Assembly: GCF_900091435.1 (NCBI RefSeq)
Contig: NZ_FMCS01000002.1
Coordinates: forward strand, 558,001 to 622,000
Direction: 5' to 3'
DNA: 64,000 bases
Origin: Micromonospora chaiyaphumensis
Lineage (GTDB): Bacteria > Actinomycetota > Actinomycetes > Mycobacteriales > Micromonosporaceae
Shown: positions 7,567-15,445 of the stretch, piece after piece
Position numbering within the stretch: the stretch's first letter is position 1
How the letters are laid out: each line of letters opens with the position of its first letter
The notes under the pieces: generated by a model
Databases searched by the model: none
What the model was told of the DNA's origin: nothing
Seen by the model: the letters and a program-made list of their open reading frames with translations, nothing else
Made by a program: the position numbers and the translations under genes

Positions 7567-9364
7567 CGCTGATGCTGCCACCGCTGAAGCCATCGAGCCG
7601 GCAACCGTCGAGGCGGTTGGGCAATTGCTCGATGCGGCTGGGATACGCCGGGTAATTTGCGTTGATGACTGGTACGCCACCGCAGTCGAGGTCGAACCGA
7701 TCATCGGTGGTCTCGTGGCCGGCGCACTTCCGGCCTCCGAAGTGCTCGATGTTTGGCGCGAGAGTCAAGAGGCCCTTCCGGCAACCGATGACATTGAGGT
7801 CATCACTGAAGAGCTGCGCGAAGCGTGGGACAGTTTCGATGAAGCCATCAAACAGAGAATGCATCTCCTTCTGGAGGCTGACCACACTGCCGAGGACGGG
7901 TCGACTGAACCACAGGATGCACCTGCACTCGACGAGCTAAGAGACATCATCCCTGTTCAGTATCTCACGCTGAGATTAAGCGATTGGCGTCGCGAGTCAT
8001 CCAGCCTCCTCAAGGACGGAATTCCAACTCTTCTGCTGCTCGACAGAAACTTCGATAGAGAGTCGCTCGGCCCGGATGCGGGTGAGCGCGAACTTGTGCG
8101 GCTGTATCGGGAAGCGCCAGAAACTTGGCGGTTCGGACTCCTCACCCATACCGTCGCGGACGCTGACGGGGAGGTCGAGCTTTGGCGTGACCTGAAGAGC
8201 CGGTACGGTGAAGAGGCGACACGTCTCATCGTGATTGCCAAGAATAGGCTTATCGGTCGCCCTTCAGAGTTTCCAAGTATCCTGAAGGTGGCACTACTGA
8301 ATGCGACCCTAAAGAGGCTATCGGCTGAGATCCGATCAGCAGTACACAGCACCTGGGAATCCGCTTTCCAGCAACTCGAGAAGCTCGACCCTTATGCCCT
8401 TCAAAGGGCATTGTCGGGTCGTCGTGCTAGCGAGGGCACGTGGGCTCCTGACACCCTGCTTCGTGTTGCCGTTGCCCTTTGCGAAGACAAGATAAGGGTT
8501 GCACTCCACAACAGTGAGCGTGTGCACCAAGATGGCGGGCTTCTCATGCGCATTAACGAAATATCTCTGCCAGTTGAGGCGGAGATAGGGGTTTCGCCCG
8601 GTGACGACATTATTCGGGTGCAGAGGCTTGAGTACCTTGATGAGTCATCTCTCGAAGCGCGGCCGACCCTGCCGTTGGAAGCTGGCGACATCTTCAAGGT
8701 TTTGCGCGACAGCGACCAAGATCCGACAGATGCGAAGCTTGCAGAGTTTGTCGTTGTAGTCGGTCAGCCCTGTGATCTGATGGTGAGGAGCGACGGTAGG
8801 CGCAACGCCGATCGCCTGGTTGCTGTCGCCCCCATCCAACTTGAAGGCTTCAGTAGAAAGAGGCCTCGAGAAGGTCATGTCGGCTACGGCGACGAGCACT
8901 GGTTTTCGATCCCGTATCTCGACGTGGAGCGCACCAAAATCGGTAAAGTCCGACTAAACCGTGTATTTCACCTGCCAGCGCACGTCCTTGACCTGAGCGT
9001 CGTGAGTGGCGATGGGACTGCTACATGGGTCAAGGGGCGACCAGCACCAACGGCCCTCGTACCGTCGTGGCAAGAGCGTTGGAAGCACTTGGACGCTTGG
9101 GTCCACGACTTGCTGACCGAACATCGGCCGCTGCTGGAGGCAGTGTCTGATCCGTTGGCTAGGACCTCACTTCTGAAGGCACTGCTGGGTATAGCCCACA
9201 TCGACCTAATTTCGGTGAACTTGGACTTCAGCAAGTATGAGCTGCGGTTCGGGCTAAGCAGGGTCGCTAGACTCCGCGATCCATACCGTGGAGCGCTTGT
9301 TCTTAGAGCAGCCCAGCGTGAGATGCGCCAGGCGTTCGACTCGTGGCTCATTGATTCGGTCTAG
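7559..9364 (+). CDS. expanded phosphoreceiver-domain protein with unknown C-terminal effector region
   Basis: A 601-aa protein starting at a GTG that overlaps the kinase stop by 8 bp, preceded by GGAGGGG, so translation is coupled. The N-terminus carries the receiver signature: acidic pair after beta1 (ICVDDW, Asp36-Asp37), phospho-acceptor after beta3 (LLLLDRNF, Asp162), Thr196 (GLLTHT) and Lys228 (IVIAKNR). About 125 residues separate beta1 and beta3 instead of the usual ~40, so the domain has a large insertion, as in the divergent response-receiver families seen in conflict-type operons. Residues 250-601 have no DNA-binding motif I recognise. They contain a hydrophobic strand ending in GQPCDL (402-407) that could be an active or metal site, but I assign no function. 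An IS5-type element begins at its stop codon. Confidence 0.78.
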   Translation: MSSADAATAEAIEPATVEAVGQLLDAAGIRRVICVDDWYATAVEVEPIIGGLVAGALPASEVLDVWRESQEALPATDDIEVITEELREAWDSFDEAIKQRMHLLLEADHTAEDGSTEPQDAPALDELRDIIPVQYLTLRLSDWRRESSSLLKDGIPTLLLLDRNFDRESLGPDAGERELVRLYREAPETWRFGLLTHTVADADGEVELWRDLKSRYGEEATRLIVIAKNRLIGRPSEFPSILKVALLNATLKRLSAEIRSAVHSTWESAFQQLEKLDPYALQRALSGRRASEGTWAPDTLLRVAVALCEDKIRVALHNSERVHQDGGLLMRINEISLPVEAEIGVSPGDDIIRVQRLEYLDESSLEARPTLPLEAGDIFKVLRDSDQDPTDAKLAEFVVVVGQPCDLMVRSDGRRNADRLVAVAPIQLEGFSRKRPREGHVGYGDEHWFSIPYLDVERTKIGKVRLNRVFHLPAHVLDLSVVSGDGTATWVKGRPAPTALVPSWQERWKHLDAWVHDLLTEHRPLLEAVSDPLARTSLLKALLGIAHIDLISVNLDFSKYELRFGLSRVARLRDPYRGALVLRAAQREMRQAFDSWLIDSV

Positions 9365-10139
9365 GGCGTGTCCTGCCGATCTTGTACTGGTTGATCGTTG
9401 GCTATCTGCCGGTGGTACGTCGTGGTCAGTTGACCGATGAAGCGTAGGCGGTGATCGCGCCGCTGTTGCCTGAGCCCGGGAGTTCTCGGGGCGGTCGCGG
9501 GATCACCGGCCGGTCATCAACGGAATCTTGGTGAAGCCGCGGACGGGCACGGCGTGGCGGGACCTGCCGGAACGCTTCGGGCCGTGGAAGACCTGCCACG
9601 AACGCCTGCGCTGCTAAACGGCGGACGGCACCTCGGATCGGATCCTGGCCGCGGCCCAGGTCACGACGGCACCCCGGCGGACGATCAGCGTCAATTTGTC
9701 GATCGTGCGGGCGCATCAGCATCCCGCTGGCGCCCGAAAAAATCTGGGCTCCCCGACAAGTGCGGCGACGCCTGGTGCGCAAGATGGCGAGGCGATCAAC
9801 CGATCACGCGGCGGGCTGAGCACCACGATTCATCTCGCGGTCGCTGTCGTGGACGGCCCTTGTCGATCCTGATACTCCCGGCCCGGCCGGCGACAACCCG
9901 CAACTATTGGCGCTGCTGGGCGCAATCCGCGTCAACGATCCCGGATCCGGCCGGCCCCGCAAGCGCCCCGACGTGCTGATCGCGGACAGAGGCTACGACG
10001 CAACGTGGTGGAGCGCTGCTTTAACCGGCGCAAGCAATGGCGTGATCTGGCCACCCGCTACGCCCAACGCGCATCCCTCTACCGGCCAGCCTTGGACTGG
10101 TCGCTGCCATCTGGCGTCCATGATCGACAGGACAGGCGC
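9364..10139 (+). mobile_element. decayed IS5-family insertion sequence
   Basis: The element is bounded by imperfect 17-bp terminal inverted repeats at 9365-9381 and 10122-10138 (14 of 17 positions pair) and flanked by CTAG on both sides (9361-9364 and 10139-10142). CTAG duplication is typical of some IS5-family groups. Its length of about 775 bp is slightly below the usual 800-900 bp. The left CTAG contains the in-frame TAG stop of the receiver gene, so the insertion left that reading frame intact. Confidence 0.8.
9412..10120 (+). pseudogene. IS5-family transposase remnant
   Basis: Reading from GTG 9412 gives VVRRGQLTDEA, then an amber codon where the family has Trp, then AVIAPLLPEPG. After frameshifts, family blocks such as WRDLPERFGPWKTCHERLR, SIVRAHQHPAGARK and CFNRRKQWRDLATRY are recognisable in different frames. 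At least two stops and several frameshifts make it inactive. These blocks match IS5-type DDE transposases common in actinobacteria. Confidence 0.8.
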
Positions 10140-10428
10140 TAGGCGCTTGGCCGGTCCGGGCACTGTTGATCCACCCGGGAGTCGGAGAGGTGACGCAGCC
10201 CACCTGCTGGCCTGCGCGAACGTCCGGATTGCACCCAATGCTAGCCGCGACAGCAGGCTGCCAAATTCTTTCCCGGTAGCCTCTAACGACCGCCTGCCGC
10301 ACCTCTGGCAACGTTCCGCCGGTCGTGGTCGCAGCGCTGCCCAGGCAGAGCGCAGGGCCGCGCCGACCCGGCCTTAGGGCAGGTCTCGCGACGGGACCAA
10401 CGGGGCGAGCTAATCCGACGGCGAGAGT
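10140..10428. other. non-coding remnant sequence between IS and GntR relic
   Basis: This stretch between the IS right end and the GntR pseudogene holds only short open frames with no family signature. I see no promoter, repeat or RNA. It probably continued the sequence after the receiver gene before IS insertion and has decayed. Confidence 0.4.
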
Positions 10429-10655
10429 CAGCGCCGAGTGGACTCCGCGACGAAGACGCCTCGACCTGGCCGGCCGACCAGCACACCCTGCTCACGCAAA
10501 GTCGCGATTGCCCGCTGAATAGTCGAGTGCGAAACGTCGTACGAGTCGGCGAGCACTCGACCAGCGGGCAGCTAGGTACCCGGCGGGTAAGTTCCGTCCT
10601 TGATCTTCCTCCGCAGATCGTTGAGCAGTTCATCCATAGTGGGCGGAATAGGCAC
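10429..10655 (-). pseudogene. GntR-family regulator broken by an amber codon
   Basis: Reading from GTG 10655, behind an AAGGGG ribosome site, gives VPIPPTMDELLNDLRRKIKDG, then YPPGT, a TAG stop at 10574-10572, and in the same frame LPAGRVLADSYDVSHSTIQ and LREQGVLVGRPGRGVFVA. This is the complete winged-helix domain of a short GntR regulator interrupted only by a probable CAG-to-TAG change. Such short GntR proteins often regulate integrative elements in actinobacteria. With the stop, only a non-binding fragment of about 27 aa would be made unless the amber is suppressed. Confidence 0.75.
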
Positions 10656-10667
10656 GTTGCGGCCCCT

Positions 10668-10861
10668 TGCGGTCGGTTGGCCCACCCAGTATCGATCGAT
10701 GCCCTCGAAGTAGGCAATGCATCTACTGAAAGAGGTGATGGTGGTGACATAGCTGCTGGTGATGAAGGTTCGGCATAAGAGGATGAAGAGGTACTTGACG
10801 TAAGTGATGCTGCATCGGTAGCGTCGCTCTCGGTGATGCGGAGCCGCTGCGGTCGGTTGGC
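10668..10861 (+). repeat. 14-bp direct repeat pair flanking the GntR/DivIVA upstream region
   Basis: The sequence TGCGGTCGGTTGGC occurs at 10668-10681 and again at 10848-10861, 180 bp apart in direct orientation. It could be a duplication scar or a binding site. The intervening segment is more A/T-rich and gene-free. Confidence 0.4.
10795..10824 (+). promoter_or_regulatory. sigma-70-type promoter upstream of DivIVA-like gene
   Basis: TTGACG (10795-10800), an 18-bp spacer and TAGCGT (10819-10824) form a good vegetative promoter reading toward the DivIVA-like cluster. The -35 lies in a small dyad, ACTT-GACGT-AAGT, which could be an operator for the neighbouring, now broken, GntR protein. From here to 11033 I see no gene. 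Confidence 0.5.
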
Positions 10862-10958
10862 GCCTCTCGTACCGGTCTCGCATCGCCGTCGAGACCTCAA
10901 CCTCCCGCGCTCCCAGCGCGGCCCTGCCGCCGTACCCGTATCAAGGCCGCAGGGCAGA

Positions 10959-10992
10959 GCGGCCTCCGCCGACCGCAACCGGCGGAGGCCGC
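10959..10992 (+). terminator. strong hairpin in leader of DivIVA-like gene
   Basis: Two perfect 13-bp arms (10959-10971 and 10980-10992) around an 8-nt loop lie 41 bp before the start codon and downstream of the predicted promoter. With no U-tract it may be an attenuator or a leftover terminator. Confidence 0.5.
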
Positions 10993-11033
10993 CCCACCAC
11001 ACTTCGACGCACCCCGACGAAGGGCGGTTTCCC

Positions 11034-11321
11034 ATGCGCAACCTGATCCGTCGGCTATCAGGCCGACGCGACGAGAGCCAACCACCGATACAAGCCACCA
11101 GAGGCCAACCCCTCCGCCCCTGGCAGATCCGCGAGCGATGCTTCAACGTCCGCCGGCGCGGCCTCGACCCCGTCGAGATCCGTACCTTCCTCCACCAGGT
11201 CGCCGACGAACTCACCGTCGCGCAGACCGCGCTGCGGGCCGTCCAAGAGGAGAACGTCCGCATCAAGAACGCCCTGCGCTCCTGGCAGAGCGCCCAATCG
11301 GCGAACCACCGCTACCGATGA
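11034..11321 (+). CDS. small DivIVA-like coiled-coil protein
   Basis: A 95-aa protein with a basic N-terminus (MRNLIRRLSGRR), then the DivIVA-type motif LRPWQIRERCFNVRRRGLD and VEIRTFLHQVADEL, then a heptad-rich helix (about 55-85). It is far shorter than Wag31/DivIVA, so not the polar growth determinant; such mini-DivIVA proteins occur in actinobacterial accessory regions. ATG 11034 follows GAAGGGCGG. The stop overlaps the next start as ATGA. Cellular role unknown. Confidence 0.65.
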   Translation: MRNLIRRLSGRRDESQPPIQATRGQPLRPWQIRERCFNVRRRGLDPVEIRTFLHQVADELTVAQTALRAVQEENVRIKNALRSWQSAQSANHRYR

Positions 11322-11584
11322 CCGGCCGCTGGGTGATCCACCTCCCCGTCACCGCCCCCGACCTGCACCGCGCCCGCATCTTCGCCCGCACGGCAGCTCG
11401 CCTACTGGCCCAACTCAGCGCCCGCGTAGAGCCCGGCGGGGTGACCGTCTCGGAAGAGGACCAGCAGTGCGTACGCCATTGGGTCTTCTGCGACCGCCCA
11501 CTGCCCGGCAGCGGCCGGTGCGCCCTGCCGGTCGACCACACCTCGCCCTGCGCCCGACGCGCACCCTGGCTCACCCGCCGCTGA
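11318..11584 (+). CDS. hypothetical protein coupled to DivIVA-like gene
   Basis: An 88-aa product in an ATGA overlap with the DivIVA-like gene, so translationally coupled. The N-terminal half is amphipathic (HRARIFARTAARLLAQLSA). The C-terminal half holds four cysteines (CVRHWVFC, then CALPVDHTSPC) and two histidines in a pattern compatible with a metal-bound or disulphide knot. I recognise no named family. GC-rich third positions support expression as a gene. Confidence 0.55.
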   Translation: MTGRWVIHLPVTAPDLHRARIFARTAARLLAQLSARVEPGGVTVSEEDQQCVRHWVFCDRPLPGSGRCALPVDHTSPCARRAPWLTRR

Positions 11585-11709
11585 GCACGACCGACGCCGC
11601 AGCCAGCGCCGGCGGAATGGCGGCCGCCCCACCGGGTACGCGCACTGGAGGCAGGTCGGGAGACGCCCTGCCGCGGAAGCGCCATCTCCGAAGAGAAGAG
11701 AGGCACCCG

Positions 11710-11832
11710 ATGAAGGACAGAATTCTCACCCCGATCAAGAGGGCGACAAAGAGCATCCAGGTGCGCCGTAGACGGGGAGACTCCCTGATCACCAAGGCGA
11801 AGGCCACCCGGCCCGGCCGGCTCTTCCAGTAA
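11710..11832 (+). CDS. 40-residue highly basic peptide
   Basis: ATG 11710 follows AGAGAGG at good spacing and opens a 40-aa reading frame with about twelve Lys/Arg residues (for example VRRRRG, TKAKATRPGR) and Asp as almost its only acid. It ends 32 bp before a perfect hairpin, which supports a real transcript end. It may bind nucleic acid or membranes; no family is recognised and chance cannot be excluded at this length. Confidence 0.4.
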   Translation: MKDRILTPIKRATKSIQVRRRRGDSLITKAKATRPGRLFQ

Positions 11833-11864
11833 GCCCCGGACCGGCCCGAAGACAAGCACAACCA

Positions 11865-11896
11865 GCGCGCTCGGCCTCCACGAAGGCCGAGCGCGC
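11865..11896. terminator. bidirectional terminator hairpin
   Basis: Perfect 13-bp arms (11865-11877 and 11884-11896) with a 6-nt loop lie between the converging small-protein cluster and the GNAT gene. This closes the right side of the accessory region. Confidence 0.75.
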
Positions 11897-11903
11897 CCAA
11901 AGG

Positions 11904-12757
11904 CTACGAACGGCGGCACAGGTAGCGAGCCCGCCGGCCGAAGTCCTGGAACCCGAGCCGCCGGTACAGCTCCGCCGCCGGGTTGTTGTCGTTGACGCAG
12001 AGCCACGCCTCCCGCGCCCCGTCCGCCGCCAGACCCCGCAGTGCACCAGCCACCAGATACGCCCCGACCCGCCGCCCCCGCCACCCGGGCACGACACCGA
12101 CCTGGTCGATCCAGTTGTCGATGACGTTGACGAACCCCACGGCAGCCCCGTCGGGACCACGCGCGATGAGCGACAGATCCGCCCGGTACTCGTCGTCCTC
12201 CCCCAACTCACCCAGCCACTCCTCGCGTTGGGCGAGCCGAAGCCGGGCCGGTCGGCGAACGACGCCCAGTAGGTCGAGAACAGCTCCGGGCCGAGCGTCA
12301 CCGGCTCGGTGGTCACACCGTCGGGACGAGCGACCTCAGGAAGAGAGCGGAGGTCGTGCCGCTGCACCCACTCGGTGAACGTCCGCCCGAAGCCGCGCGC
12401 CGTGAACAGCGTGTCCGCGCCCGGGCTCCACGACTCGGTGGTCACCAGCAGGTCGGCGTCACCCGCCTGCTCGCCGGCCCAGCTCACCAACCGCCCGCCG
12501 AGACCCCGCCCCCGCCAGTCCGGATGCACCAGGCCGGTGCTGGTGGCCGGCTGCCCGCCGAGGCCGACCCCCACGGCCGCGACCAGGCCGCCGTCGTGCC
12601 AGGCGCCGAGGGTACGCGTCTGGAGCAGCCGCGCCCGCAACAACGGGGTACGGGCGAACAGCGGCAACCCACCGTCGACGGCCAGACATGCCTCGGCCAG
12701 CCGGGTCAGCTCCCCGAGGTGCTCCTCGCCGAACTCTTTCCAGATGAGCCCGTCCAC
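11904..12757 (-). pseudogene. tandem GNAT acetyltransferase with frameshift between domains
   Basis: The first GNAT domain starts at GTG 12757 behind a GGGGGTGGGG stretch (MDGLIWKEFGEEHL; LVHPDWRGRGLGGRLVSW is the acetyl-CoA site) and runs to FADRPGFGSPNARSGW. The expected continuation EEWLGELGEDDEYRADL lies in another frame and leads into a complete second GNAT domain (VVPGWRGRRVGAYLVAGAL; WLCVNDNNPAAELYRRLGF) ending at 11904. Two-domain GNATs of about 280 aa are common in actinobacteria. The break near 12210-12235 is either a real frameshift or a sequencing error. The second domain could start alone at TTG 12206. Confidence 0.75.
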
Positions 12758-12857
12758 GCCCCACCCCCGGATGACAGTCGCCGCTGGGCAGTAGGCCCCG
12801 CGTCCGGGACCGGTGTCAACCGGATTCGTTGTCGTACTCGCCTGGGAGCATCAGCAC

Positions 12858-13298
12858 ATGGCGACCTCGAAGCAGCCGGTGACCGTGCCGACCGACGCCA
12901 GCGTCGACGACTTCCTGGCGGCCGTGCCGGACGACCGCCGCCGGGCCGACGCCGAGCGCCTCTGCGCCCTGTTGCGCGAGGTCACCGGCGAGCCGCCGGT
13001 CATGTGGGGCCCGAGCATCGTGGGCTTCGGCACCTACCGCTACACCTACGCGGGCGGGCGCACGGGCGACTGGCCGCTGGTGGGCTTCTCGCCGCGCAAG
13101 CAGCAGCTCGTCGTCTACCTGGTGGGTGGCTACGAGGAGCGCTATCCGTCGGTGCTGGCCCGGCTCGGCCCGCACAAGACCGGCAAGGGCTGCCTCTACC
13201 TGAAGCGGCTTGATGACGTGGACGAGAGCGCCCTGCGCGAGCTTGTCGACCGCACGGTCCGGGTGCACAAGGGCGTCGACCGGGCCAGCCAAGGCTGA
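12858..13298 (+). CDS. DUF1801 family protein
   Basis: A 146-aa protein of the DUF1801 (YdhG/YjbR-like) family, judged from the start VPTDASVDDFLAAVPDDRRRADAERLCALL and the core MWGPSIVGFGTYRY, VGFSPRKQQLVVYL and HKTGKGCLYLKRLDDVD. The family is small, cytosolic and without established chemistry. ATG 12858 is preferred over a GTG 45 bp upstream because the family begins here and GGGAG precedes it. It is a single gene with no clear operon partner. Confidence 0.75.
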   Translation: MATSKQPVTVPTDASVDDFLAAVPDDRRRADAERLCALLREVTGEPPVMWGPSIVGFGTYRYTYAGGRTGDWPLVGFSPRKQQLVVYLVGGYEERYPSVLARLGPHKTGKGCLYLKRLDDVDESALRELVDRTVRVHKGVDRASQG

Positions 13299-13376
13299 CC
13301 GGAGGCGGGAACGGGTCTGCCACCGCGCGTCCGGGAACGCCTGCGACAGATGTGCCCACCTCCGGCAACAAGCGCC

Positions 13377-14222
13377 TCAGTTCCAGATAGCCGCGACGGT
13401 GGCGCCGTGCACGACGCCGACGGCCCGCCCGGCGCGGGCGGACGCTGCCCGGGTCGCGGGTGACAGCGCGTTGGTGCCGAATGCGTCGACGGACGCCTGG
13501 TCGGCGCTGATCACGTGGACGGTGGCCGGGGCGAGGGCGGCGATCTCGGCGTCGAGGTCGCCCCACGGCTGCGGCGTGTCCGCGAGCGCCGGCCGGATGA
13601 CCAGCACGCGGTCGGCCCCGGCGGCCAGGTCGGCGTTGGTCATGGAGCGCACTCCGCCGTCGACGTAGCGGCGGTCGCCGATCGCGACGGGCGGCCAGAT
13701 GCCGGGTACGGCGCAGCTCGCGGCGACGGCGTCGCGCAGGGTCACGCCGGACTCGCGGGTGAAGATCACCTCGTCACCGGTCTCGGCGTCGACGGCGGGC
13801 AGCAGCAGTTGCCGGTCCGGCCACTCCTTCACGGGGAGCCGGGCGTCGATCGCGGCGAGCCGGAGGGCCGGGTCGACGGTCTGCGCGGCGAGGGCGATCC
13901 CGCCGAACCGGCGGCGGGCCTCCTGCGGCCCGGACACGCCGGTCAGCACGGCGGCGTAGTCGGCGAAGAGCTTCTCCGTGTCGACGTCGACCTCGATCTC
14001 GGCGGTCTCCGGGCGCAGCTGGGCCGCGTACAGGTCGTCGAGCGGAACGCCGCTGGTGATCTGCGCGGCGACCGCGGAACCGGCGGAGGTGCCCACGATC
14101 AGGTCGGCGGCGAGGATCCGGTCGGCGAGGGCGGGATCGGCGTCGGCGAGACCACGGAGGACGCCCAGCTCCCAGGCGATCCCGGCCACGCCGCCACCGG
14201 CGAGTACGAGCGCGTTCGTCAT
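13377..14222 (-). CDS. patatin-like phospholipase
   Basis: A 281-aa lipid acyl hydrolase. The oxyanion loop GGGVAG lies at residues 8-13, the nucleophile motif GTSAG follows near residue 44, and the catalytic Asp is in YVDGGVRS, giving the Ser-Asp dyad of bacterial patatins. No signal peptide, so it is cytosolic or peripheral. It starts at the ATG of MTNALVLAGGG. Substrate unknown. It lies 68 bp downstream of, and co-directional with, an alpha/beta hydrolase, so the two may be co-transcribed. Confidence 0.85.
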   Translation of the reverse strand: MTNALVLAGGGVAGIAWELGVLRGLADADPALADRILAADLIVGTSAGSAVAAQITSGVPLDDLYAAQLRPETAEIEVDVDTEKLFADYAAVLTGVSGPQEARRRFGGIALAAQTVDPALRLAAIDARLPVKEWPDRQLLLPAVDAETGDEVIFTRESGVTLRDAVAASCAVPGIWPPVAIGDRRYVDGGVRSMTNADLAAGADRVLVIRPALADTPQPWGDLDAEIAALAPATVHVISADQASVDAFGTNALSPATRAASARAGRAVGVVHGATVAAIWN

Positions 14223-14290
14223 GATCACCAGCCTTGCACAGCGCGCGGGCACGGTGGATGCCCGTGATCCGTGACGGACGCCTCAGGGGG

Positions 14291-15208
14291 TCAGCTCGCG
14301 ACCTGCAACACCGCGTCCGCGAACGCCTCCGGCGCCTCCTGCGGCAGGTTGTGCCCGATGCCGCCACTCACGGTCCGGTGCTCGTACCGGCCGGAGAAGC
14401 GCCCGGCATACACGGACGGGTCGAGGTGGGGCGCGCCGTTGGCGTCGCCTTCGAGAGTGATGGTGGGTACCCCGATGCTCGGGTTCGCGGCCAGCTTCTG
14501 CTCGACCTCGTCGTACTGGGGCTCACCGGGGGCGAGGCCGAGGCGCCAGCGGTAGTTGTGGATCACGACGTCGACGTGGTCGGGGTTGTGCAGCGAGGCG
14601 ACGCTCCGGTTGAACGTCTCGTCGTCGAAGGCCCACTTCGGGGACGCCGTCCGCCAGATCAGTTTGGCGAAGCCGTCGAGATTCTTCGCGTAGCCGTCCC
14701 GGCCGCGGTCGGTGGCGAAGTAGAACTGGTACCACCAGGCGAGTTCGGCCGGCGGCGGCAGCGGTGTGCGCCCCGATTCCTGGCTCGCGATCAGGTAGCC
14801 GCTCACCGAGACGAGGCCCTGGCAGCGCTCGGGCCACAGCGCCGCGATGATGTCGGCCGTGCGGGCGCCCCAGTCGAACCCTGCGAGCGTCGCCTTCGGC
14901 ACTCCGAGGGCGTCCAGGAACGCGACGGCGTCCAGGGCCAGGGCCGCCGGCTGGCCGTTGCGCATGGTGTCGTCCGACCGGAACCGCGTCGTGCCGTACC
15001 CGCGCAGGTGCGGCACGAGCACCCGGTGACCGGCGGCCACCAGCCGGGGTACGACCTCGGCGAAGCTGTGGATGTCGTACGGCCACCCGTGCAGCAGGAG
15101 CACCACCGGCCCGTCCGGTGGGCCGGCGTCGACGTATCCGACGTTCAGCACACCGGCGTCGACCTGCCGCAGGTCCGTGAACGACGCTGCCGATCCGCTG
15201 GCGTTCAT
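14291..15208 (-). CDS. epoxide hydrolase-type alpha/beta hydrolase
   Basis: A 305-aa alpha/beta hydrolase with the oxyanion motif HGWP, the nucleophile elbow GFDWGA with Asp as nucleophile, and the catalytic His in GIGHNLPQE. An Asp nucleophile places it with epoxide hydrolases and haloalkane dehalogenases rather than esterases. ATG 15208 follows GAGGAG. A TAGCGT -10-like box lies about 36 nt upstream. Substrate cannot be read from the sequence. Confidence 0.85.
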   Translation of the reverse strand: MNASGSAASFTDLRQVDAGVLNVGYVDAGPPDGPVVLLLHGWPYDIHSFAEVVPRLVAAGHRVLVPHLRGYGTTRFRSDDTMRNGQPAALALDAVAFLDALGVPKATLAGFDWGARTADIIAALWPERCQGLVSVSGYLIASQESGRTPLPPPAELAWWYQFYFATDRGRDGYAKNLDGFAKLIWRTASPKWAFDDETFNRSVASLHNPDHVDVVIHNYRWRLGLAPGEPQYDEVEQKLAANPSIGVPTITLEGDANGAPHLDPSVYAGRFSGRYEHRTVSGGIGHNLPQEAPEAFADAVLQVAS

Positions 15209-15445
15209 CCGGCCGCTCCTCGGGCTCGCCTCACCGACGCTTGCACGCTAGAAGCGGACGAGGGCCACTGGCGGCGTTCGCGTGAAGGCGTTCCGCGCGA
15301 CGCCGGCCCGGCTAGGATCCGCCGCCTCACGCCGACGTGGAACACCAGCTCGGCGAAGTGGCGCCATCAGCCGACGCGGGACCCCGCCACCTCGGCGACC
15401 TGGCGGCTCCAGCCAACCGCGCCCCCCTGCACCAGCGGGCGCGGC

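Noticed and set aside
9426..10377. Several 80-160-aa open frames over the IS region
   Set aside because: They are fragments in shifted frames of the decayed transposase or random frames, without ribosome sites.
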